Shown: piece after piece, positions 48,524 through 55,854 of the stretch
Numbering within the stretch: position 1 is the first letter of the stretch
Layout of the letters: every line of letters starts with the position of its first letter
From: Acidobacteriota bacterium
Lineage (GTDB): Bacteria; Acidobacteriota; Terriglobia; Bryobacterales; Bryobacteraceae
Direction: 5' to 3'
Length of the DNA stretch: 61,961 nucleotides
NCBI GenBank assembly: GCA_016871155.1
Contig: VFZO01000009.1
Span: forward strand, 1-61,961
Notes under the pieces: model-generated
Told to the model about the DNA's origin: nothing
Databases searched by the model: none
What the model saw: only the letters and a program-made list of their open reading frames with translations
Program-made: the position numbers and the translations under genes

Positions 48524-49221
48524 GCCCCGGCCTCCGCAAATAAGTGTACCTGCAACAGGTTCCGGACCGGCGCGAATGTCTTCCGGTGCTCCGCCGTCGG
48601 CCCTAAGCGGGCCAACGCCGCCAGATGCTCCGGCGCGCCGTATCCTTTGTGGGAGGCCAAGCCGTAGCCCGGGTATTCGCGATCCAATTCCCGTAGCCGC
48701 GCGTCCCGCGACGTCTTGGCCAGGATCGACGCTGCAGCGATCGACCGGCTCCGCGCATCGCCCTTTATTATCGACTCCTGCTCGATCGCAACATCCACCG
48801 TGCACGCGTCCACCAGCAGGTAGTCCGCCCGGACGCCCAGTGCCTCGACGGCCCGTTTCATCGCCAGCCGGGACGCCTGCAGAATGTTGATCCGGTCGAT
48901 CTCGGCGGCGGAAGCCACACCCACCGCCCAGGCCAGTGCCCGGTCGCGGATGCGCGGTGCCAAGGCCTCCCGCTCGGGCGCGCTCAGCCGTTTCGAGTCG
49001 TTCAGGCCCGCAATCGGCCGCGCTGGGTCCAGGATCACCGCCGCGGCGTGCACCGGGCCAAACAGGCAACCCCGTCCCGCCTCATCGACGCCGGCCACGT
49101 AGCGGAAGCCGCGCGCCGCCGCCCGCCGCTCGAAGTCACGCGTCGGACGCACCCCGCCCGTTGCAACGTCCAGCTCGCCCGTACGCGCCAATCGCGGATC
49201 CGAGTGCCCCGGTTTACGCAA
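48520..49221 (-). CDS. rnhB: Ribonuclease HII
   Basis: 233 residues from a TTG at 49221 with GAGG six bases upstream; a GTG at about 49152 is an alternative. It cuts RNA in RNA-DNA hybrids. The DEAGRG motif ([14 protein letters not shown]), DSKRLSAPE and the [10 protein letters not shown] and [20 protein letters not shown] motifs supply the four acidic metal ligands. Placed after rplS, as in many bacteria. Confidence 0.93.
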   Translation of the reverse strand: MRKPGHSDPRLARTGELDVATGGVRPTRDFERRAAARGFRYVAGVDEAGRGCLFGPVHAAAVILDPARPIAGLNDSKRLSAPEREALAPRIRDRALAWAVGVASAAEIDRINILQASRLAMKRAVEALGVRADYLLVDACTVDVAIEQESIIKGDARSRSIAAASILAKTSRDARLRELDREYPGYGLASHKGYGAPEHLAALARLGPTAEHRKTFAPVRNLLQVHLFAEAGA

Positions 49222-49239
49222 CCTTGGCCTCGATGGAAA

Positions 49240-49590
49240 CTAGTCCTCGCGTTCTTTGAGCCGGGCCGCCTTGCCGCGCAGTCCGCGCAGGTAGTACAGC
49301 TTCGACTGACGCACCCGGCCGCTGCGGACCACATCGATGTGATCCACTACCGGCGCGTGCAAAGGGAAGATGCGCTCCACGCCCGTGCCAAAGCTCATCT
49401 TGCGGACCGTAATCGTCTCGCTGACGCCTTTGTTCTTGCGGGCGATAAGCGTGCCTTCGAAAATCTGGATGCGCTCCTTGTCGCCTTCCTTGATCTTGAC
49501 GTGGACCTTGAGCGTGTCCCCGATCCGGAGAGCCGGAATGTCCGTCCGGAGGCCGGCGGCTTCTACTCTGCTGAGGGCTGCGTTTTGCAT
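49240..49590 (-). CDS. rplS: 50S ribosomal protein L19
   Basis: 116 residues, usual length. [72 protein letters not shown] and [17 protein letters not shown] are family text. It sits at the 30S-50S interface. Housekeeping operon rpsP-khpA-rimM-trmD-rplS. Confidence 0.98.
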   Translation of the reverse strand: MQNAALSRVEAAGLRTDIPALRIGDTLKVHVKIKEGDKERIQIFEGTLIARKNKGVSETITVRKMSFGTGVERIFPLHAPVVDHIDVVRSGRVRQSKLYYLRGLRGKAARLKERED

Positions 49591-49608
49591 GGGTGTACTC
49601 CTCTGAAT

Positions 49609-50292
49609 TTAAGTCTTGGGAAGCAAATCCGGCCGGTTGGCGGCCGTCTTTGCCAGGGCGGCGCCGTGGCGCCACTTCCGAATCTCTTCGTGGTTTCCGC
49701 CCAGCAGAACCTCGGGAACCTTGTGGCCCCGGAAATCCGCCGGACGGGTGTATTGTGGACAATCGAGCGGGCCGCGCGAAAAACTCTCGTTCTCGCTCGA
49801 AGCCTCGTTTCCGAGCACGCCCGGAATCAGCCTCGCCACCGCGTCGATAATCAACGCGGCGCCTAACTCGCCGCCGCTGAGAACAAAATCGCCAATCGAA
49901 ACTTCTTCGCCTGCCAGCTCCGCCGCTACCCGTTCGTCGACGCCCTCGTATCTGCCGCAAATCAGCAGGATTTCGTCGAGTCCGCTCCACCGCCGTGCCG
50001 TCGCCTGGTTGAACAAACGGCCCTGCGCCGACAGCAGAGCGATACAATTATTTTCGCTCTTTCGGGGCAGAATTGTTTCGGCGGCTAGGAAAATGGGTTC
50101 CGGTTTCATGAGCATGCCTTCGCCGCCCCCGAAGGGCCGGTCGTCCACGGTGCGGTGGCGGTCGAATGTCCACTGCCGCAAGTCGTGAAGGCGAATCTGT
50201 ATTTTTTGACTTTGGATGGCGCGGGCCACAACACCGTGCTCGAACGGGCCCCGGAAGAACTCCGGGAAGATCGTGAGCACATGAAATGTCAT
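49609..50292 (-). CDS. trmD: tRNA (guanine37-N1)-methyltransferase
   Basis: 227 residues from ATG 50292 (ATGA overlap with rimM). It methylates G37 next to the anticodon to prevent frameshifts. FHVLTIFPEFFRGPFEHGVV, DDRPFGGGEGMLMKPEPIF, LLICGRYEGVDERV, EEVSIGDFVLSGGELGAALI, the SAM-binding knot and RPADFRGHKVPEVLLGGNH are all present. Confidence 0.97.
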   Translation of the reverse strand: MTFHVLTIFPEFFRGPFEHGVVARAIQSQKIQIRLHDLRQWTFDRHRTVDDRPFGGGEGMLMKPEPIFLAAETILPRKSENNCIALLSAQGRLFNQATARRWSGLDEILLICGRYEGVDERVAAELAGEEVSIGDFVLSGGELGAALIIDAVARLIPGVLGNEASSENESFSRGPLDCPQYTRPADFRGHKVPEVLLGGNHEEIRKWRHGAALAKTAANRPDLLPKT

Positions 50293-50798
50293 GGGGCCAG
50301 GCCTTCCGGTAAGCGGACCCGGATGAGCCGTTCCGCGATGTTGATCTCGTAACAGATGCTTTTGGCCAGCGGGATCAGTAACTCTCCCTCGACCTCCAGC
50401 AGACCCGTGCCGCCCGGTTGTTCCAGAAATGCGGTCACGCGTCCATACTGTTTCTCGTTGCTGCCTTCCACGACCTGGCAGCCGGCCAAGTCGTCGATAA
50501 AATATTCGTCCGGACCGAGGGTGATCCGCTGGCTCTCCGGAATCGTTATGTCCGATCCCTTCAGCGCATCGGCGGCGGAAATCGTGTCCACGCCTTTGAA
50601 CTTCAGAATCGCCTGGCCCCGGTGCTCCCAGGCCTCCTCGACCTGAAACTCCCCGAGTTCCTCGCCTTCCGGTAGCACTAAATGAACCGCGCCCACTTCC
50701 AGGAACCGCTCCGGCCCGCGCGTGAAAGAATCCACCGCGACCTCGCCCCGGTTGCCCCGCGCCCTCTGCACGCGGCCTAGCACGACCCATTCCGGCAT
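50289..50798 (-). CDS. rimM: 16S rRNA processing protein RimM
   Basis: 169 residues. Needed for 30S maturation, binds S19. N-domain VVLGRVQRARGNRGEVAVDS and the PRC-barrel C-domain with DEYFIDDLAGCQVVEGSNEK, LEVEGELLIPLAKSICYEIN. Usual place between the KH protein and trmD. Confidence 0.93.
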   Translation of the reverse strand: MPEWVVLGRVQRARGNRGEVAVDSFTRGPERFLEVGAVHLVLPEGEELGEFQVEEAWEHRGQAILKFKGVDTISAADALKGSDITIPESQRITLGPDEYFIDDLAGCQVVEGSNEKQYGRVTAFLEQPGGTGLLEVEGELLIPLAKSICYEINIAERLIRVRLPEGLAP

Positions 50799-50804
50799 CT
50801 CGTC

Positions 50805-51044
50805 CTACTCGAGAATCTCGAGGTTGAAACGCCGGTTCAGCTTGACGCCGCAAGCGCCCAGCAACGTACGGATCGACCGGGCCGTGCGGCCCTGCTTCCC
50901 GATCACCTTGCCGACATCGGTTGGCGCCACGCGCAACTCGAGAACTGTCACCTGTTCTCCTTCGACTTCCTGCACCCGGACCTCGTCCGGACTGTCCACA
51001 AGAGCCTTGGCGATATCCTCGACTAACTGCTTCACCGCTGCCAT
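50805..51044 (-). CDS. khpA: KH-domain RNA-binding protein (KhpA type)
   Basis: 79 residues. A single type II KH domain with the GxxG loop in [19 protein letters not shown], preceded by the [20 protein letters not shown] helix. In other bacteria it pairs with KhpB and affects cell length and RNA stability. Here it is six bases before rimM. Confidence 0.92.
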   Translation of the reverse strand: MAAVKQLVEDIAKALVDSPDEVRVQEVEGEQVTVLELRVAPTDVGKVIGKQGRTARSIRTLLGACGVKLNRRFNLEILE

Positions 51045-51085
51045 GGATTACCCCTTTCTCAATACGATTGGCGAACGCGGGAAAG

Positions 51086-51331
51086 TTACGCGGCCGGCGC
51101 TGGATTGGAGGCGAGAAGGCGCTTGATTACATCGGTAGGCTGCGCCCCCACCTTCATCCAGTACTGGACACGCTCGTGATCCAGAACAACCGTGGCCGGC
51201 GAAGTGCGGGGGTTATAGTGCCCCACTACTTCCACGGCGCGGCTGTCCCGTGCGCGATCTTTATCGATCACGACAACGCGGTATGTCGGCGCTTTCTTAG
51301 AGCCGAACCGCGCGAGACGAATTGCGAGCAT
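51086..51331 (-). CDS. rpsP: 30S ribosomal protein S16
   Basis: 81 residues. [40 protein letters not shown] and the [18 protein letters not shown] end are family text. The 5' part of the ribosomal operon, 27 bases after ffh. Confidence 0.97.
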   Translation of the reverse strand: MLAIRLARFGSKKAPTYRVVVIDKDRARDSRAVEVVGHYNPRTSPATVVLDHERVQYWMKVGAQPTDVIKRLLASNPAPAA

Positions 51332-51358
51332 GCGTGAGTTACTCCTTACTAATTTGAG

Positions 51359-52738
51359 TTAAAACTTAAAATCGGACAGGTTGGGCAGCTTGCCCATCCC
51401 CATCTTGGCCAGCTTCTTGCCAAGAAAGCCCTGCCCCGAAGCCAGGCCGGAAAACTGCTTCATCATCTTGCGGGCCTGCGTGTACTGCTGCAAAAGGTTG
51501 TTAACGTCGTTCACCGTGGTTCCGCTGCCCTTGGCGATGCGCCGGCGGCGGGCCCCGTTGATAATCATGTGATTGTCGCGCTCCTTCGGCGTCATCGAAT
51601 CGATGATCGCCACCACGCGCGTCACTTCCTTGGGGTCCACTTTTTGCTTCTTCAGCTCTTTCATCATCCCCATGTCCGGCATCATGCCGATCAGGTTCTC
51701 GAGCGGCCCCAGCTTCGAGATCTGCTTGAGCTGATTCCGAAAATCCTCAAGCGTAAACTCGTTGTCCAGCAGCTTGCGCTGCAAATCCTCGGCCTGCTTC
51801 TTGTCGATTACATCTTCGACTTTTTCGATGAAGCTCAGCACGTCGCCCATGCCCAGAATGCGATTCGCCGCGCGGTCCGGGTGGAACGCCTCGAACGCAT
51901 CCGGCTTCTCGCCCAGGCCTACGAACTTCAGCGGCTGGCCGGTTACGCTGCGGATCGATAGCGCCGCGCCGCCCCGCGCGTCGCCGTCCATCTTCGTGAG
52001 AATGACGCCGCTGATGCCCAGGCGCTTATGAAATTCGTCGGCCGACTTCACCGCGTCCTGGCCCGTCATCGCGTCGGCCACGAAAAGGATCTCCACCGGA
52101 TCGAAGGTGTCCTTCAACTCCTGGAGCTCGGTCATCAGCTCTTCGTCGATATGCAGCCGGCCCGCGGTGTCGATCAGCAGCACGTCGCGGCCAGTCTGGA
52201 TCGCCTCCCGCCGCGCCGATTTCGCCAGCTCCAGCGGTTTCGCCTCGCCTTCCGCGCCCGGATAAATAGGGAGGTTGAGATTCTTCGCCAGCACCGCCAG
52301 TTGATCGCGCGCCGCCGGGCGGTAGACGTCCACCGAGACCATGATCGGCGTGTGTTGATTCTTCGAAAGCCACCGCGCCAGCTTCGCCGTCGAGGTCGTC
52401 TTTCCCGAACCCTGCAAACCCACGATCAGGATCACCGAGGGCGGCTGATTGGCGAACCGCAGCCGCGAGGCGTGCGTTCCCAGCAGCTTGATCAGTTCCT
52501 CGTGGACGATCTTTACCACCTGCTGCGAAGGATTCAGCGCGCCCAGCACTTCCGTGCCCACGGCCTTTTCCTTCACCGCTTCGATCAGTTGCTTGACCAC
52601 GCGGAAATGGACGTCGGCTTCCAGCAGCGCCACCCGAATCTCGCGTAACGCCGCCTCCATGTTCTCCGGCGTCAGCTTGCCTTCGCCGCGCAGATTTTTG
52701 AATACCCGTTGGAGCTTGTCGCTGAGAGTATCGAACAT
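51359..52738 (-). CDS. ffh: Signal recognition particle GTPase Ffh
   Basis: 459 residues, standard. N-domain; G-domain with VGLQGSGKTTSTAKLA (G1, about residue 108), DVYRPAARDQL, DTAGRLHIDEEL (G3), TKMDGDARGGAALS (G4), GLGEKPDAFEAFHP; M-domain with PDMGMM and the RRRRIAKGSGTTVNDVN RNA-binding helix. With 4.5S RNA it targets nascent membrane proteins to FtsY. No SRP RNA gene is seen here. Confidence 0.98.
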   Translation of the reverse strand: MFDTLSDKLQRVFKNLRGEGKLTPENMEAALREIRVALLEADVHFRVVKQLIEAVKEKAVGTEVLGALNPSQQVVKIVHEELIKLLGTHASRLRFANQPPSVILIVGLQGSGKTTSTAKLARWLSKNQHTPIMVSVDVYRPAARDQLAVLAKNLNLPIYPGAEGEAKPLELAKSARREAIQTGRDVLLIDTAGRLHIDEELMTELQELKDTFDPVEILFVADAMTGQDAVKSADEFHKRLGISGVILTKMDGDARGGAALSIRSVTGQPLKFVGLGEKPDAFEAFHPDRAANRILGMGDVLSFIEKVEDVIDKKQAEDLQRKLLDNEFTLEDFRNQLKQISKLGPLENLIGMMPDMGMMKELKKQKVDPKEVTRVVAIIDSMTPKERDNHMIINGARRRRIAKGSGTTVNDVNNLLQQYTQARKMMKQFSGLASGQGFLGKKLAKMGMGKLPNLSDFKF

Positions 52739-52785
52739 GGGGAACCCAAAACCAGAATAGCGCTGGGGGAGAGAGGGTTTTGCGG

Positions 52786-52809
52786 TACAATCTGACTAGT
52801 CTGACTAGT
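52786..52809 (+). promoter_or_regulatory. TACAAT -10 and tandem 9-base repeats before the toxin-antitoxin operon
   Basis: TACAAT (52786-52791) runs into two perfect copies of CTGACTAGT (52792-52800 and 52801-52809), each containing the palindrome ACTAGT. The second copy ends two bases before the antitoxin ATG at 52812. Phd-type antitoxins bind repeated palindromes over their own promoter, so this is the probable autoregulation site. The leader would be very short with no Shine-Dalgarno sequence. Confidence 0.6.
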
Positions 52810-52811
52810 AT

Positions 52812-53045
52812 ATGCGCTCTCTCCAAACCACCGAATGGCAACTCCAGGACGCCAAGGCCCGCTTCAGCGAGCTCTTCCGCCGCACGCTGGCCGATGGCCC
52901 GCAGCGGGTCACCCGCCAAGGCGGCGGAGAAGTGGTCGTCGTCAGCCGGGAGGAGTACGACAAACTCACCGGCCGCAACCGCCGCCCGGATCTCTACGAG
53001 TACCTCCGCAACTCCCCGCTGGTCGGCCAAAGTCTCTTGAAATGA
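52812..53045 (+). CDS. Phd/YefM-type antitoxin
   Basis: 77 residues. The text QTTEWQLQDAKARFSELFRR, DGPQRVTRQGGGEVVVVSRE and EYDKLTG is characteristic of the Phd/YefM fold; the C-terminal 20 residues (PDLYEYLRNSPLVGQSLL) would cover the toxin. It neutralises its toxin and represses the operon. ATG 53042 of the toxin gene overlaps its stop (ATGA). Confidence 0.93.
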   Translation: MRSLQTTEWQLQDAKARFSELFRRTLADGPQRVTRQGGGEVVVVSREEYDKLTGRNRRPDLYEYLRNSPLVGQSLLK

Positions 53046-53455
53046 ACGGCTTCCTGCTCGCCACCGACGTCGTCGCCGAGACCTTGCAGCCCGATCCGCA
53101 TCCCAAGCTGGAGGCCTGGTTCGCCTGGGCCTACGAACGGCCCAAGTACCTGAGCGTACTCACCGCCGGCGAGATGGAGCGAGCGGTCCGTCAGGTGACG
53201 GACAGTCGACGACGGTCCCAAATGGTGGCCTGGCTCAGCTTCGCCTTCCGCGGACTGGGTTCGGAACTGCTCCTGCCAGTCACACCGGCGATAGCCGCCC
53301 GCTGGGGCCAACTAGGCGCCATCGCCCCTCCCGGTGCCCAATCGCTCGATCTGCTAATCGCCGCTACCGCCGCCGAGCACGGCCTGGCCCTGGTCACCGG
53401 CCGCGAAAAGGCCTTCGCCGGGCTAGGCCTGGATCTGGTCGACCCGTTCCGGTAA
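53042..53455 (+). CDS. PIN-domain (VapC/FitB-like) toxin with altered active site
   Basis: 137 residues. PIN-domain toxins are Mg-dependent RNases using four acidic residues. The usual opening LLDTNVISE reads here LLATDVVAE, so the first catalytic aspartate is alanine (an Asp is two places on). The second acid is in LSVLTAGEME, the third in SLDLLIAATAAEHGLALVTG; the last, usually RNxxDF, reads GREKAFAG with no Asp. Two of four metal ligands seem lost, so the toxin may be weak, inactive or use a shifted site. Length and remaining fold are normal. Confidence 0.88.
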   Translation: MNGFLLATDVVAETLQPDPHPKLEAWFAWAYERPKYLSVLTAGEMERAVRQVTDSRRRSQMVAWLSFAFRGLGSELLLPVTPAIAARWGQLGAIAPPGAQSLDLLIAATAAEHGLALVTGREKAFAGLGLDLVDPFR

Positions 53456-53527
53456 GCCACCCTGGAGACGCGCCAAGCCAGCCCCAGTCCCGGCGTTCGC
53501 CGCGGCCCGCCAGAATACAATAGCGGG

Positions 53528-54340
53528 TTGGGCAACCAGATCGAGCGACATACGATTTCCGGCCGGCGGCGGCCCATCGCGGCTGTCAGATACATTTCTC
53601 CGGCGCCGCGAATGCGAGTGCTCTACGTGCACGGCTTCGGAGAACACAAGGAAATCGTTTCGTATCGCTTGTTAGCGGAGGCGCTCAATCCGGCCGGAGT
53701 GGAATTGCACGGCTTCGACCTGCCGGGTCACGGGGCCGAGCGGATGCTTCCGCCCGAGTGGCTGCCGATGCGTGAGGACCTAGACGCCGTGGTCCAGGCG
53801 GTGCAACCGGATGCGCTGCTCGGTGTCTCTCTCGGCGCCATTGTCGCTCTCGACTGGACGATGTATTCCGCAAGCCGCATACCGCTTGTTACGGCTGGAG
53901 CGCCCTTGGGTCCGGTGAACATCCCTTTTCCAATACTGCTTGTTGGCAAGCTGCTTGCGCGTGTGGCCCCCCGGACGGTTCTTTCGCCCCGTTTAGACGT
54001 CCGAAAAGTCTCTCGGAATCAGGAACTGGTGAACCAATATCTCTCGGACCCGCTCTTCCATCAACGCGCTACGGGCCCTGCCCTCGCGTCGTTTTTCCGC
54101 GCCGTGGAGGAGGTGCGTGCAGGCGCGCCACGCTTGCGGAGCCGGTTATTGATGCTCCACGGCAGCGACGACACAATCGCGAAGCCCGACCCAACCTTTC
54201 TCGCCCGGACATCATCCACGGACCGGGCCGAGAAGTACTACTCCGGTGCCCGGCACAACCTGTTGCTCGAAACGAACCGGGACGAGGTGTACGCCGAGCT
54301 GATTCAATTCTTCGCTTCCAACGGAAACGCAGCTCGCTAG
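53528..54340 (+). CDS. Alpha/beta hydrolase (lysophospholipase/monoacylglycerol lipase-like)
   Basis: 270 residues from a TTG at 53528; ATG 53612 (MRVLYVHG) is a shorter alternative. HGFGEHKEIVSYRLLAEALN (oxyanion region), GFDLPGHGAERM, the nucleophile elbow LLGVSLGAIVALDW, an acid in HGSDDTIAKPD and the histidine in SGARHNLLLETNRDEVY complete the triad order of the monoacylglycerol lipase group. A candidate TACAAT -10 lies about ten bases before the TTG. Substrate unknown. Confidence 0.85.
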   Translation: MGNQIERHTISGRRRPIAAVRYISPAPRMRVLYVHGFGEHKEIVSYRLLAEALNPAGVELHGFDLPGHGAERMLPPEWLPMREDLDAVVQAVQPDALLGVSLGAIVALDWTMYSASRIPLVTAGAPLGPVNIPFPILLVGKLLARVAPRTVLSPRLDVRKVSRNQELVNQYLSDPLFHQRATGPALASFFRAVEEVRAGAPRLRSRLLMLHGSDDTIAKPDPTFLARTSSTDRAEKYYSGARHNLLLETNRDEVYAELIQFFASNGNAAR

Positions 54341-54492
54341 CAAAAATCCGGGCCACCTTATTTCAATCAATCAGGGGCGTACAAGAGTGCAGTTCGTGAA
54401 TTCCGGCCGAAGCCCCAGCTTGCATCGACGGTAAGCGGCGGCCACTGGCCACAGCATTACTGCGTAAGTAGCCTTCGCCTGGCCCCCCGCCC

Positions 54493-55842
54493 CTACGCCA
54501 AAACCTGCCGGATCACATCCCCGTGCACATCAGTCAACCGGAAATCCCGGCCCGCATAGCGATAAGTCAGCCGTGTATGATCCATTCCCAGCAAATGCAA
54601 AATCGTCGCGTTCAAATCATGCACGTGGGTCTTATTCTCGACCGCCACGCCATCCACGTCGCAGCGCCCATACCGCATGCCGCCCTTCACCGCGCCGCCC
54701 GATAGCCACACCGTAAATCCGCGATTGTTGTGCTGCCGCCCGTCCCCGCCCGGACCCTGCTCCCAGCTCGACCGCCCAAACTCGCCGCCCCAAACCAGCA
54801 GCGTATCGTTCCACAGCCCGCGCTGTTTCAGGTCCGTGATCAACGCGCCGATCGGTTTGTCGATCGCCGTCGCGTTGGCCGTCATTCGCGTCTTCAGCCC
54901 ATTGTGATGGTCCCAGCCGCCGGTCGAAATCTCGATGAAACGCACACCCGCCTCCGCCATCCGGCGCGCCGCCAGGCACTGCGTTCCAAAATCGCGTGTC
55001 GCCTCGACGTTCAGGCCGTAGGCCTCTTTTGCGGCATCCGGTTCCTGGGCAAGCCCCAGCACCTTCGGCACGGCGGCCTGCATCCGGAACGCCAGTTCGT
55101 AGGACTCGATCAGGCCTTCCAGCTCATTGTCGGTCTGCACCTTATCGAGCATCCCGCGGTTCATCTGCTGGATCAGATCGATCTGCTTCCTCTGCTCCTC
55201 GGTCGTCATCCGCGTATTGCGAATATTGGCAATCGGGGGCTGATTGGGCGCGATCGTAATGCGCGTGCCCTGATAGGTCGCGGGCAGAAAGGCCGAACCG
55301 TACAGCGCCGCGCCGCCGACGTTCGGCGGATTCAGCGTGACGAATCCGGGCAGATCCGAGTTCTCCGTTCCCAACCCGTACACCGTCCACGAACCCAGCG
55401 CCGGACGGACGAACGTGAAGCTGCCGGTGTGCAGGAAAATCGACGCCTGCGGATGCGCCGGCGAATCCGTGTGCATGGCGTTCAACAGGCAGAGGTCGTC
55501 GGCGTGTTTCGAGACGTGCGGAAATACCGACGAGATCGGAAGACCGCTCTGGCCCTGCTTTTCAAACTTGAACACCGACGGCAGCAGGTTGCCCCGGCTG
55601 GACTCCGTCTTCTTGCCGGCGCCGCGCTCCAGCTCTTCGTTGTAGTCGAACGTGTCGTGCTGGCTCGGGGCGCCCTGCATGAACATGTAGATCACGCGCT
55701 TCACCTTCGGCGCGAAGTGCGGCTTCTTCGGCGCCAGCGGGTTCTCATACGCCTTGGCGGCCTCGGCGGCCATGGTCGCAGCGGCCAAATAGCCGAAGCC
55801 GCACGACGTGGATTTCAGAAAGTCTCGGCGCGAACGAAACAT
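54493..55842 (-). CDS. DUF1501 domain protein with Tat signal
   Basis: 449 residues. Twin-arginine-type N-terminus (MFRSRRDFLKSTSCGFGYLA), then VKRVIYMFMQGAPSQHDTFD, HPQASIFLHTGSFTFVRPAL, QIDLIQQMNRGMLDKVQTDN, FIEISTGGWDHHNGLKTRMT, WGGEFGRSSWEQGPGGDGRQ and HVHDLNATILHLLGMDHTRL, all typical. Related to the sulfatase/alkaline phosphatase fold; its metal-site residues (D, H, GGW, EFGR) are present. In Planctomycetes and Acidobacteria it is paired with DUF1549/DUF1553 proteins like the gene 12 bases upstream. Function not established. Confidence 0.93.
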   Translation of the reverse strand: MFRSRRDFLKSTSCGFGYLAAATMAAEAAKAYENPLAPKKPHFAPKVKRVIYMFMQGAPSQHDTFDYNEELERGAGKKTESSRGNLLPSVFKFEKQGQSGLPISSVFPHVSKHADDLCLLNAMHTDSPAHPQASIFLHTGSFTFVRPALGSWTVYGLGTENSDLPGFVTLNPPNVGGAALYGSAFLPATYQGTRITIAPNQPPIANIRNTRMTTEEQRKQIDLIQQMNRGMLDKVQTDNELEGLIESYELAFRMQAAVPKVLGLAQEPDAAKEAYGLNVEATRDFGTQCLAARRMAEAGVRFIEISTGGWDHHNGLKTRMTANATAIDKPIGALITDLKQRGLWNDTLLVWGGEFGRSSWEQGPGGDGRQHNNRGFTVWLSGGAVKGGMRYGRCDVDGVAVENKTHVHDLNATILHLLGMDHTRLTYRYAGRDFRLTDVHGDVIRQVLA

Positions 55843-55854
55843 GGTGGGGTCCCC

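Noticed and set aside
52739-52785. SRP (4.5S) RNA next to ffh
   Set aside because: The gap has no GGAA-tetraloop hairpin of the needed size and is too short.
54341-54492. tRNA or small RNA in the 152-base gap after the alpha/beta hydrolase
   Set aside because: No cloverleaf, no CCA, only short GGCCA direct repeats; I see nothing else in it.
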